From Termitomyces sp. T153 (taxonomy: Eukaryota; Basidiomycota; Agaricomycetes; Agaricales; Lyophyllaceae): 64,000 bases of DNA. Every line of letters begins with the position of its first letter. Within the stretch, counting starts at the first letter, position 1. Location: contig JACKQL020000014.1 of NCBI GenBank assembly GCA_018296165.2, positions 620,001 through 684,000 of the forward strand, written 5' to 3'. The translations under genes and the position numbers were made by a program. Shown here piece by piece: positions 11,383 through 22,475 of this stretch. Below the pieces are notes generated by a model, which was given only the letters and a program-made list of their open reading frames with translations, ran no database searches and was not told the DNA's origin.

Positions 11383-11800
11383 GAAACTGTTTTGCCTGAA
11401 GGTTCGGATGCCTCTTTACAGAATTCCCTACTTAGATTGGTGCCACCTTTGCCTGCTCCTGTACACAAAAGAGTCAATAGACTCAATCAGCCTATTGTTT
11501 CTCAAGCAACTGTAGGTATTCCTGAAACTCATCTGCCTGAAGGATAGAATGCCCCTTTACAGAATGTCTTTCCTAGAATGGTGGCACCTTTGCCTGTATA
11601 TGGAAGAGTCAATAGGCTGGAACCAGTCAATCAGCCTACTGTTACTCAAGCTGCTATGGATATTCCTGAAACCCATTTGCTTGAAAGATGGGATGCACCT
11701 TTACAGAATCCCTTACCTAGATTGGAGCCTCCTCTGCCTTCTCCTATACATGGAAGAGTCAAAAAAGCTCCTTTACCAGAACCTATGCCTATAATAATAC
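11383..11800 (+). repeat. Three coding tandem repeats of about 141-144 bp
   Basis: Units start at about 11383, 11524 and 11668 (periods 141 and 144 bp, 47-48 codons). Each begins gaaac(t/c) and encodes E-T-x-L, an APLQN-like block and P-LP...GRV. The second copy carries a TAG where the first has a sense codon. The repeats belong to the proline-rich segment upstream of the Helitron-type domain. Confidence 0.8.
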
Positions 11801-13464
11801 CACCTCCCCCTCACACACTAGCTCTATTTCAAGAGCAACAAAAACTGAAACAGAGGCAACAGGAGCAAGCACTAGCAGTCTTGCAAGAACAACAAAGGCT
11901 GAGACATATGGCTCTGATTGAAGAGCAGAAGAGGCAGCAAGAGGAGGCACTGACAGTAATGCAAGAGCAACAAGGGCTCAGACAGACTGCTACAGCTGAA
12001 GACCAGGAGAAGCAACAACAAGCATTGGCTATTCTAAGCCAGAAGAGGCAGGAGAGAGAGAGAGAGGAAGAAGAGCAATTTATGCCAGAGGTTAGTTTAA
12101 GACAGATTTTGAATGCAGCTATGGCTCAAAGAATCTTTAAAGCTGGGAAGAGCAATATGTAGCTGATCTGGAAGAGTACTTTATGGTTTAGGTCTTCAGA
12201 ATGACATACTTTCCAATGATGACTTGGAATATGTTGATCCTGCTGGACATCAATCAGCAGAGCAATTGGATCCTCCCCTTGCTAATCCATTGGGTCCCCA
12301 GGATGACATGCCTTCTGATAATGACTTGGAATATGTTGATCCTGCTCAACAGAGACCTGCAGAAGACTTAGATCCTGCCCTACCCAATCATCTACAACAA
12401 CCAGAGAATCCTGCTAAAAATATACCAGCAGAAGAGCCAGAGCTTCCTCTTCACCCTCCTATTCCACCACAGCTTGGCCCTGTTCAACCTATTCCAAGAG
12501 GAAGGCAACCTTACTTGATGACATCACATTATCTTGGTCCTATGACTGTTATATGTCCACACTGCCAAGATCTACATTTGATGCTGAAAAGCTCACCAAG
12601 TCTACCAGAAACAATCCAAAATTTGGCATGTACTGCTTACAAGGCCAAATGAATTTGCCCAGGCTTTGAGATGCTCCAGCAGATTGATTGAACCTACTCC
12701 ATGGCCATCATCCTCTCTCTGACACTTTTAAAACATTTATCCATCAATACAATGCAGCTTTTGCATTCACATCTCTAGGAGTTAAAATTGACCATGCTAT
12801 TACTAATGCTCCTGGACCATACAGCTTTAGGACCAATGGAACTCCATCATCTAATAGGTGCCTTGCTTTATATTGAGGGCAATCATCTTGTGTATGCACA
12901 ACTCTACTTTTATGACCACAATGAGGAATTGCATTTTTAATAACAGAACCAGGCTTGATCCTCAGATAATGGCCTCTTTGCAGGATATGCTTGCTAAAGT
13001 CAATCCCTTCATTGACTTATACAAGCAGGCCAGGCAGATTCTGGGAGAAGTTTCAAAAGGCCAACCACAAAGGCTTTCTGTTAAGCTTACAGCTGATTTT
13101 GGAGACCCTCAACACTATAATGACCTCAATGAACAGGAGGAGGTTGCAGCTGTAGTTCCTAGGAATGGCTCAGAGGAGCAATCAATTCATGATGATATAG
13201 TCTTACACTTGCATGGAGGTGAATTGAAGCAGATCAGCCATCTGCATCCATATTACACTCCATTGCACTATACAATTATCTTTTCCACTGGAGAGCCTAG
13301 ATACCACATCAACATTCTTGCTAGACATAGACCACAAGGGCAACAAAGAACAAATAAGGTCTCTGAAACTTTATACTATGCATATAGGCTTCAACAAAGA
13401 ACCCTGGAATTTAATGCTGCTTTACTCTATTTCAGCAGTATGTTATTGATGCATGGGCTTCAAC

Positions 13465-13469
13465 TGAAC
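13465..13469. repeat. Target-site duplication TGAAC, left copy
   Basis: The five bases tgaac immediately precede the 5' LTR and recur at 19853-19857 immediately after the 3' LTR. This is the expected 5-bp duplication of a Ty3/gypsy insertion and defines the element ends exactly. Confidence 0.92.
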
Positions 13470-13838
13470 TGTCAGGGGACTTCCATTTCCAACCTCCACA
13501 GCTTGTTCCAGCACCTCTGCAGCTTGCTTGATGTCTCCAGGGCTTGCTCCAGACCCCCAAAGATCTCCAAAGACTCACAGGACTTTTCATATTATCTCAT
13601 CAATCACTTTCCTAGGGTTGAAGCTAGCTCTGGCCTTCTGTATAGCCATTCCCATGCCCCCATTGGCTACTAATGCACTGCACTGAACAGTGAGGATCTT
13701 TAGACTTGTTCTCTTTGGATTCCCCTCTGCTAGGTGATTAGTTACTGTTGTATTGTCATCTACTTTGCTAATATACTTTGGATTCCCCTCTGCTAGCTGC
13801 ATGACTCTGAGCTGCCACTTCCAGAGGTCACCCTTACA
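13470..13838 (+). repeat. 5' LTR of the gypsy element
   Basis: Starts tgtcaggggacttcc and ends cacccttaca, 369 bp. It carries two copies of ggattcccctctgctag (about 13719 and 13780), also present in the 3' LTR. Comparison with the 3' LTR shows many transitions, a good part of which pair CA with TG. Confidence 0.95.
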
Positions 13839-13935
13839 GTAGAACAAGTCTCCTAAAACTGGTCTGGAAGCTCCTCATAGCCTACAAGGAATCTCCAAGC
13901 CCCTATTTGTCACTTCTCCATCAGGATCAAGCACC

Positions 13936-15483
13936 ATGGAGTCATATGTCTCAGCTTGCCAATCCAGACACCTCCTCAGAGACTCCAACCCCACAGAACA
14001 AAGCCTGAACTTGCCTGCTACACCTAGAAACCAGGTGCAACTGATGCAATCATCTCTCACCCACCACACAGCAGAACTCTTGACACTCCATCAAACTAGA
14101 GATTATATCTCCCAATCACTCCAGGCATTGCTTGAGCACCTACCCCCTATCTCTGCACCTCTCCTGATAGTGGAACCAACCCCAGCCATTCCTGTAATTG
14201 CTTTTACAGCTCTAGTGACCTTACAGCCATGGATTCCATGTCCTGCACTCCCAGACACATACAACAGTCCTTGCTCCAGCAGGAAGCACTTCCTCCAGTC
14301 CTGCCTCACTTACATCCACCTCAGCATGAATGCCTTTGACTCCAATGCACTGAAGATAGCTTGGGTACTATTGTATATAAAAACTAGACATGCCTCTACC
14401 TACATGCTACAGGTTTTCCAGCACCTCAGAGGTGTCAGAACTTTTGCAGACTGGGCAGCCTTCAAAAAGGACTTTTGTATGGAGTTTTTCCTGCTTGACC
14501 CTACCAAAACTACTGCCTTAGCACTATGTGACAGTGAGCAGTATGGACAAGGGAAGCAGATGCTGGATGGATACATTGACTCCTTCCAAGTGTTAGTCAA
14601 ACAAGTCACCTACTCTGACAGCCTTCAACTGTGCCTTGCATTCCAGGATGGCCTGCACTCCACATTGATAGAACACATTGACAACTTTGTGGAGGGCTGC
14701 CCAGATAACAAAAGGATTGCTTCCTGGTACAAGGTAGTCAGAGATCAGTGGCAGCTCATAAAGATTTGTTGGGAGCTCTGCTGTGTGCACCCTATGCAGT
14801 GCCCTGCTCTGGTTGCCAGCCTCTGGTACTCCATGCCTGCTCTCCCTATGCCCATGCCTGCTCCAGCCATCCCTGCACCACACTCTTTGCCACTAAGCAT
14901 TCCCATGGATGTGGACACAGCCCAACAGCTCCATGCTGCACTGCTACTGTGCTGGAAATGCAAGAAACTTGGGCACTTTGCACAACACTGTTCATTGGAA
15001 CTGGAGATATGCTACCTCTTGACAGTGGAGCAGGAGAAACTCCTCATGCAACTGTTGGCTGCAAAGGATGCTGCCAGAGCTCCATTGCTTGATGAGCTAG
15101 CACCCAAGTCAATCCTGGAGGAGATCAATGCCTATATCTGCTCTCCCTATGCCCATGCTTGCTCCAGCCATCTCTGTGCCACACTCCTTGCCACTAGGCA
15201 TTTCCATGGATGTGGACACAGCCCAACAGCTCCATGCTGCACTGCTACTATGCTGGAGATGCAAGAAACTTGGGCACTTTGCACAACACTGCCCATTAGG
15301 ACTGGAGGTATGCTACCTCTCTATAGCAGATCAGGAGGAACTCCTCATGCAACTGTTGGCTGTGAAGGATGCTGCCAGGACTCCATTGCCTGATGAGCTA
15401 GCACCCAAGTCAATTCTGGAGGAGATCAATGCCTGCACATCACTCCCAGAGCTGAAGAAGGATTTTGAGTCAAGTGATGGATG
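13936..15483 (+). pseudogene. gypsy gag with duplicated, frame-shifted CCHC zinc knuckle
   Basis: A 485-codon frame opens at 13936. After a low-complexity N terminus come capsid-like helices (TFADWAAFKKDF, YIDSFQVLVKQVTYSD, LQLCLAFQDGL) and a CCHC knuckle CWKCKKLGHFAQHC near 14950. A 301-bp tandem duplication (14830-15130 and 15131-15431) repeats the knuckle as CWRCKKLGHFAQHC. Because 301 is not a multiple of three, the second copy lies in another frame and the first frame ends early at about 15393. Gag builds the intracellular particle and the knuckle binds RNA; this copy could not give the normal read-through into pol without a frame change. Confidence 0.85.
14830..15431 (+). repeat. 301-bp tandem duplication inside gag
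   Basis: The anchors ctgctctcccta (14837/15138), gtggacacagcccaac (14911/15212) and actgttggct (15051/15352) are all exactly 301 bp apart. The copies differ at scattered positions, mostly transitions, so the duplication is not recent. Confidence 0.93.
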
Positions 15484-15699
15484 AGGTGTACACCTCCATT
15501 GCTGAGTACTAACAGGTTCTCATATCTGTTGTCAGAAAATTAAACTGTCATTCCCACTGCCCATCATTCTAAGACAGAAGAACTCCAGTTTCCCCCTCCA
15601 GACATACAAATACCAACTCTGGAATCCAAGCCAAGTTCTCCAATGCCAGCTAGGACCCACTAGCACCACCCTGCCTGGGAGCACCAAATGCTCTAGCAG

Positions 15700-18600
15700 T
15701 ATGTAGTAGCCTCAAGCCCCTCTGCAAACTCACTGCACCTCAATGTGGAAATTGAGACCACAGACACCCAGCAAACTTGTGGAGTTACTGCTCTCCTAGA
15801 TAGTGGAGTGATGGGACTATTCTTGGACTCAGAGTTTGTCAAGTGCCATGGCCTGACTATGCAGCCACTCTCCAAGCCCATTCCAGTATTCAACATCAAT
15901 GGAATGCCCAACAAAGCAGGCACTATTAGCTCTGTAGTTGACTTTGTCCTCTGCTACCAGAATCACGTGGAACATGCAGTCTTTGCCATCACTAGTCTGG
16001 GCAAGCAGAATATGATTCTTGATTTTACATGGCTCAGGAAGCATAACCCCAAATTAAATGGAGGTGCTCTGCCTGTGCCACAGAGGTCAAGGAAGAGCAC
16101 TAGGCTCAAGTTTGAGAGCATGCAGCCATCTGCATGTGCTGTGCTGACCCTCTCCCCTTTGCCAATCTAGACCTTCTGGATCCTCCATCCCTGGCATTCT
16201 CCCATAGAGAGGCCCTCTACAAGGACAACTGGAGTAGTGGCAGAGCTCTGGAGAAGGAATGTAGAGAGGAGTTTGAAGGCATACATGATCTGGAGCTCCC
16301 AGACAAAGCAGTAGAGGTTGGGGACTGGATTTATACCACCACCTTATGTTCACTGCTTTGCAGAGATCCAGGCTAGCCAGACCATATTCCAGCAGCTGGC
16401 CCAGGTGTTTGCCACCAACTCCATGCCTTAGGCATTCTAGGACATTGTGCCTCCATACTTCCATGTGTTTGAGGATGTGTTCTCTAAAGCCTTGTTTGAC
16501 TTGCTCCTAGAGCACAAACAGTAGGACTTGCTGCTGGAGCACAAACAGTAGGACTATGCCATTGAATTAATGCCAGACTCTAAGCCCTCCAGTTATAAGG
16601 TCTATCTGCTAGTGCCCAAGGAGCAGAACAAACTTGATGCCTTCCTGCAAGAGAACCTAGACTCTGGTCATATTTACTCCTCCAAATCTTCAATAGCTTC
16701 TCCAGTCTTCTTTATCAAAAAGAAGAACAGCTCACTCCAACTGGTTCAGGACTACCAAGTTCTCAATGCCATGACTATGAAGAACCACTACTCCCTCTCC
16801 CTCATTTCCAAGCTCATCAACAACCTCTGAGGTGCATGGTACTTCACTGAACTTGATGTCTAGTGGGGCTATAACAACATGTGCAGGAGGAAGACAAGTG
16901 AAAGGCCACCTTCCAGACCAATCAGGAATTGTTTAAACCTCTCATTATATTCTTTGGACTCACCAATAACCTGGCCACCTTTCAGACAATGATGAATGAC
17001 ATCTTCTAAGACCTCATTGCCAAAGGTGTAGTATGCATATACCTTGACAACATTCTCATCTACACCAAAATGCTGGAGAAGCACCATCAGATCATGCACC
17101 TTGTCTTGGAATGCCTCTGCCAACACCAGCTCTACTTCAAACTGGAGAAGTGTGAGTTTGAGCAGACCCAGATCAAGTATCTCAGCCTGATCATCTCACA
17201 TGGAGCTGTGGAGATGGACCCAGTGAAAGTAGTGGGTGTTGTGGAATGGCTGGAGCCCAAGAACAAGAAGGAGGTGCAGGCTTTCCTAGGCTTCATGAAC
17301 TTCTACTGGAGGTTCATCTGGGACTTCTTGCATCATGCTCACCCACTATTCAACCCCACCAGGAAGGATGTTGTGTGGAGCTGGGAGCCTCCAGAGCAGA
17401 TGGCTTTCAACATTCTCAAGTGTACAGTTACCTCCAGACCCATCCTCTTCTTCTCAGACAATGACTCTCCTTTCTAGGTAGAAGCCAACAGCTCTGACTT
17501 TGCCACCAGAGCAGTTCTCTTGCAACAGTCCCCAAAAAATAAGAGGTGGCATCCAGTGGCCTTCTACTCCAAGAGCCTGAATGCGATAGGAGATCCATGA
17601 TCATCCAGTCATTCAAGGAATGGCAGCATTTCCTAGAAGATGCATGACACAAGTTCAAAGTCTGGACAGATCACAACAACCTTGAGTACTTCTGGACAGC
17701 CAAATAACTCAACTGCCAACAAGCCTAGTAGTTTCTCTATCTAGCCAACTTCAACTTCTCACTGCACCACAAGCCAGGCCAGAGTATGGAAAAACCAGAT
17801 GCACTGTCTCGAAGAATGGACCACAGCACCAGAGGAGAGGACAATAGCAACATCATGCTCTTCTAGCCTGAATCATTTGCAATCCAAGCCATGGAAGGTC
17901 TAGCTGCTGAGGGAGCAGAGGTGGACATAGTCTGGGACATTTGGTGGGGTAACCAGGATGATCAGCAGGAGGAACTCATTGCTTAGGCAGCCTGAGTGCT
18001 GGAATTTGGATGCACCACTAGTGCCAAGTCTGTCCATGTGGATGAATAGGCCCTCCAGGATGGGATCTTGACTTTCCAGGACCACATCTACATGCCCAAT
18101 GTTCTGGAGCTTTGTTAGAGGATTGTAGAGCAACACTATAACTCCCAGATTGCTGGGCACCCCAGGCAATGGAAGACACTGAAGCTAGTATCCTGGAACT
18201 ACTGGTGGCTCCAGATGTCTCAATATATTGGGTTCTACACTAGTACATGTGATCTCTGCCTCTAGACCAAGCTCCAATGCCATCTCTCCTCTGAACAGCT
18301 GCATCCCCTACTCATCCCTGCAGAGCAATGGAGCATTGCCTCAGTGGATTTCATTGTAGAGCTTCCTAATGCCCACAGTTACAGCACCATCATAGTAGTG
18401 GTAGATCTGTATGGCAAACAAGCACACTTCATTCTGACTCACACTACCTGCTCTACCATGGGTGCTGCAAACCTGTATTGGAGAAATGTCTGGAAGCTCC
18501 ACAGCCTCTCTGATGCCCATGTATCCAATCAAGAACTGCAATTTGTAGCAGACTTCACCAGGGAACTCTACCAACTACTTGGCATAAAGCTCCACATCTC

Positions 18601-19455
18601 CACCACCTACCACCTGCAATCTGACAGCCAAACCAAATACATGAACCAGGAATTGGAGCAGTACCTCTGCCTCTTCTGCAATGAGCACCAGGATGACTGG
18701 AACAAACTCCTCACTGATGTTGAGTTCCAGTACAACAACTACATCCACACAGCCACCCAAGTCTCACCCTTTTCCTCAACACTGGACATCATCCATGCAT
18801 GGGTTTTGAGCTCTGGGCCCAGCCTTTGGAGAATGAGGCAGTGAACAAGTTTGTGGACCAGATAAAAAGATTATAGGAAGAAGCCTGAGTGGCTTTAGCA
18901 AAGTCAAAAGATGACATGGCACAATACTATGACTGCAGAAGGTCCCCAGTGCCCAAATACCAGCCCAGAGATCAAGTCTACCTAAACACCTCCAATATTA
19001 CAACCACCTGACCATCAAAAAAGCTTTTGCATTGTTAATTGGGACCTTTTACAGTGGAATGGCAGGTAGGGCCTCTAGCCTATTGACTCCAGCTCTCTGT
19101 GAGAATGTGCCAGCTCCATCTGGTGTTGAATGTGGTCAAACTAACTCCAGCCTCAAAGGATCCTATTCTGGAGTGATGCCTGCCACTCCCAGTGGTGGTC
19201 AACAATAGCAAGGAGTATGAGGTAGAAGAGATCCTGGATAACCATTTATTCTGGCAACAACTACAATACAAGGTGAAGTGGAAAGGTTATGGAATTGAGG
19301 ACATCTTCTGGAAACCATGGGAGAATGTGCATGCTCTGGGGCTCATCAGAGAGTTCCATCAGAAGCACCCAGATGCACCATGTGCCATCCAAGAAATCTA
19401 TCCCATCTCACCAGTGGACCAGGCAATCCAGAACTTTTTCTACTCCACATGTTGA
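15700..19455 (+). pseudogene. gypsy pol: protease, RT, RNase H, integrase, chromodomain (decayed)
   Basis: Protease (about 15745-16070) keeps ALLDSGV and the later ILDFTWLRKHNP block. Reverse transcriptase (about 16560-17140) keeps VFFIKKKNSS, LVQDYQVLN and, for the YxDD box, YLDN in VCIYLDNILIY; a TGA after LINNL and a TAG at 16860 break it. The connection and RNase H region (17230-17770) shows KEVQAFLGFMNFY, WSWEPPEQ and AFYSKSLN. Integrase (about 18100-18830) keeps SVDFIVELP, a degenerate SDAHVSNQ at the second acidic position, and DDWNKLLTDVEFQYNN. A chromodomain follows (about 19199-19350) with VEEILDNH, YKVKWKGY and WEPxEN-like WKPWEN. More than ten stops interrupt the frame. Confidence 0.88.
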
Positions 19456-19480
19456 GATGCTGCATGCTAGAGGGGGGTAA

Positions 19481-19852
19481 TGTCAGGAGACTTCCATTTC
19501 TGACCTCTGCAGCTTGTTCCAGCCCTTCTGCAGCTTGCTCAACATCTCCAGTGCTCTTTCTAGAGAGATCTCTGGAGACCTGCAGAACTTTCCATATTAC
19601 CTCATCAATCACTTTCCTAGAGTTAGGGCTAGCTCCAGCCTTCTATATAGCTATTCCCATGCCTCTGTTGCCTGCTGATGCACCACACTGAGCAGCAGGG
19701 ATCCTTAGACATGTTCTCTTCAGATTCCCCTCTGCTAGGTGATTAGTGTGATTAGTTACTGTTGTATCATTGTCTACTTTGCTAATATACTTTGGATTCC
19801 CCTCTGCTAGCTGTGTGACTCTGAGCTGCTGCTCTCAGAGGTTGCCCTTACA
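19481..19852 (+). repeat. 3' LTR of the gypsy element
   Basis: Starts tgtcaggagacttcc and ends ttgcccttaca, 372 bp. It has a short extra gtgattagt unit near 19746 relative to the 5' LTR. The right copy of the target duplication follows directly. Confidence 0.95.
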
Positions 19853-19975
19853 TGAACAAACAAAGTTGTATTGGGTTTGGCATGATTAGAAGAAGATCAG
19901 AGCTGAAGTTTATCAAGGAGTAGTGGATGATGCTGCTGGAGATGAAGAGGCCACCCCACAAAGCTGCTGATAAGA
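19853..19975 (+). pseudogene. Continuation of the Helitron-type ORF beyond the gypsy insertion
   Basis: Directly after the target duplication one frame reads L-Y-W-V-W-H-D-stop-KKIRAEVYQGVVDDAAGDE, which fits the Helitron-type family pattern of an aromatic/W run, an H-N/D position and KKxRAEVYQG. One TAG replaces an expected Gln codon. The frame decays after about 40 codons and no Rep or helicase motif follows. Confidence 0.65.
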
Positions 19976-21083
19976 CCCTATTCTTGCTGAGTACAGATTT
20001 CTATATTTTCCTATGTTTTGGTGACTTCTAGAAATTCCAGTCTCTATGCAATGCTATGGTCATGTGACTTCATCATGTGTGGTCTAGGCCCTCAGCCCCC
20101 TGGCTGACTTTCTCCTAGTGACCTCTGGTGCCCTCTTAGCAAAGTCCCTGACAATGTTTCCTTTCTTGGTATTATTGCTACAGTTATTTCTTGATTTGGT
20201 CTTATTTCTTTGATATGTGCCACTCTAGCAACTAGCATACTGGCTATCATTCCAGGTGTCAAATTTAGCTACACTTTGGAGTATTGACTTTCACATTTCT
20301 GATTCACCTATGTTGCTAACACCCCTTTCCACTATTATTGACTCCTTTTAGTTTCATTATTTTACTTGTTATAAATGCTATCATGTTTTCTATACTACCA
20401 TTAAAGAATTGCACCTCATTATTAGCCCCAGACTACAGATCTAAAGTTTAGCAACTCTAAAACTTCTTCTTTTGCTCTAGCACTCTCTTTATTGAGTTAG
20501 TGTCCTTGTCATTTTGCTCAGCAAGTACCACCTTGGGGTACTATTTTGCCAAGTCTACATTTAGCACTAGCACCTATGGCTAGTTTTGTTTTGTTATTGT
20601 CCCTGTTACTAATGCTCCTCTTTGCTATTCCTAACACCTGCCTTTAGCATTGTTTTACTAGTGACCTTTGTCTAGTGCCCTTAGATCTACTCTAGTCAGG
20701 TTTACCCACAGAGTTCCCCCCTTCCACATTTGTTATTGCCATCTACTGACCTTGTACTAGCAACCTAGTACCTTTCTTGTATTTAGTGGGCTTTCTGGGA
20801 CCTAGCTCAACTTGCAACCCTCACTTTCCATAGTCTGTTCATATTCTGCTTGTGAAACTACTAGCTGTTGTGTTCTCTACATGGCACCTAAACAGCAACA
20901 GATGTCATCACCACCATGTTATTCTCCCATCTTACCATACTGGAAGTGATTGCCAGATACAAGCATTATTCCAGAACTCTATGGCTATCTGCAGAAATTT
21001 TAAAAATTTGACCTCTTCTTGACAATGACTGCCAATATTGAAGCCAGCAAAAGTAAATAAAACATTTCATGCTAGACCAAAAG

Positions 21084-21312
21084 TCAGGTTTAGTCTGGAT
21101 CTCAGCATTGAGTTGATGAAATACAAAGACCTAACCAAACATAGTGAGGTTGGGTCTGAATCTCAGCATTGAATTGATGAAATACAAAGACCTAACAGAA
21201 TGTAGTGAGGTTGGGTCTGGATCTTGAGTTGATGAAATACAAAGACCTAACAGAACATAGTGAGGTTGGGTCTGGATCTCAGCATTGAGTTAGAATATCA
21301 AGGACCTAACCA
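21084..21312. repeat. Tandem array of a 55-61-bp unit (about 4 copies)
   Basis: Each unit contains gatgaaatacaaagacctaa followed by a(c/t)(a/g)tagtgaggttgggtctg and a catt block. The units at about 21112 and 21173 are 61 bp apart and the next starts about 55 bp later. A diverged single unit lies at 22405-22475, and the core recurs in reverse at about 32700-32750 outside the island. Confidence 0.85.
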
Positions 21313-22404
21313 AACTATGCAACAACCTTTGGATTGTGCTGACTAAAATTTGTCAGCACTGACAAATACTGACAAATTTAAACCATCTTATGGTAATACA
21401 ATCTGCTTGGCTGTTTTGCTGCTCTTTAGATGCAGTTTTTACACAGTAGACAGCTTTGATAGATATGAACCATCCTTTGACTATGTGTGAAGGGTGCCAG
21501 ACTTGATATTTCAGGCAATATTTAACTATTTTCAGCCTTACTTATGTGAAATGTACTGTCTTTTAATGCACCTCCTCAAAGAACACTTCTGGCTGTTCTT
21601 TGGGAAAGGAACATGTCCCATGCATGTATTTCTTATCAAAAAAAGTTCAGAACAATGAATTTCATGATTAAAAATGGCCAAAGAAGTGGTATAAGATGTT
21701 TATTTGACTCTTGAAAGCTTCTATTTATTCTTTAGAAGGAAGAATATTTGCCCTGATGGACTTTTAGAGGTTTATGACATATGGTATGTATTGATCATAA
21801 ATCTGACTTGAGTTTGATTGCTGATAGCCTCTGACTTAGAAGTGTATTCTGTGATGTTAGGTGGTACCAACATTGAATTGTAAAATCAAACAAAGTGAGG
21901 CTATACTTGGACTGGAGTGCTGATAGCTGTTTGTTAGCTTTCTGATTTCAAGGTGTGTATTTGGACTTGATAGTGTGCATTCTTAGTTTTACAATAATCA
22001 GTTATTATGCCTTAGAGTCAGCTTATTCCTGATCATCTCCAACTTTTCTTGCTCTCAATAGATATTTGACTATATTATGACAGCCTCTGAAAAAGGATGG
22101 TGGGTTTGATTAATTATGCCAATGGAACTATTGGTGAAGAGAGCATTGAAGGTTGCTTTGAGATAGAAACAGCTTCAGAAGGCAGTATCAATATAGAATG
22201 TGTAAAGTTGATGGTCTTCTGTCAAGGAACAGGAGGTTTTTTGCTCACTACTATGACATATATGTATGTTTGGATAGACTGGATTGTTGATAGCTGTAGG
22301 CTAGGTCTTTTTTTTTGAGGATCTGCAGGGTTTCTGATTTAAAGGTGTATGGTTTGTAATTAGATGATTGTATGTCAGATATATTGAGTTGAAGAAAACA
22401 AATG

Positions 22405-22475
22405 TGTGATATTGAGTCGGCAAAATACAAAGACCTAACCGAATGTAGTGAGGTTGGGTCTGGGACTTAGCAAGA
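22405..22475 (+). repeat. Dispersed copy of the gacctaac...gttgggtctg repeat
   Basis: Shares aaatacaaagacctaac with the 21.1-kb array and tagtgaggttgggtctggg plus cttagcaaga with the reverse-oriented copy near 32.7 kb. Confidence 0.8.

Larger units (their letters stand above)
11278..13469 (+). pseudogene. Helitron-type ORF, N-terminal portion, decayed and split by a gypsy insertion
   Basis: Frames 11278-12162, 12224-12652, 12688-12876 and 12858-13469 lie in order with a few stops and shifts between them. The upstream part is a Pro/Gln-rich region: three tandem repeats of about 47 residues, then a Gln/Glu-rich coiled stretch (residues with EEQKRQQEEAL-like pattern near 11820-12090). The downstream part matches the block that precedes Helitron helicases in mushroom genomes: a CPHC motif, YNAAFAFTSLGVKIDH, NAPGPYSFR, LDPQIMASLQDMLAKVNPF, HLHPYYTPLHY and a YYAYRLQQR run. 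Helitrons are rolling-circle transposons with Rep and helicase domains; here neither domain is left. The frame stops at 13469, where the gypsy LTR begins, and resumes at 19853. Confidence 0.7.
13470..19852 (+). mobile_element. Ty3/gypsy chromovirus, full length but decayed
   Basis: The element is 6.4 kb with LTRs at both ends (369 and 372 bp, TG...CA), flanked by the duplication TGAAC. Domain order is gag with CCHC knuckle, aspartic protease, reverse transcriptase, RNase H, integrase and C-terminal chromodomain, which is the Ty3/gypsy chromovirus order. A purine-rich tract (agaggggggtaa) lies just before the 3' LTR. I found no convincing tRNA primer site after the 5' LTR. Many in-frame TAG and TGA codons and lost motifs make it unable to move by itself. 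It interrupts a Helitron-type ORF, so it is the younger of the two. The whole element is almost free of CpG. Confidence 0.93.

Noticed and set aside
21084..21312. Regularly spaced repeats considered as a CRISPR-like array
   Set aside because: Unit lengths vary, there are no unique spacers between conserved repeats, and the host is a eukaryote.
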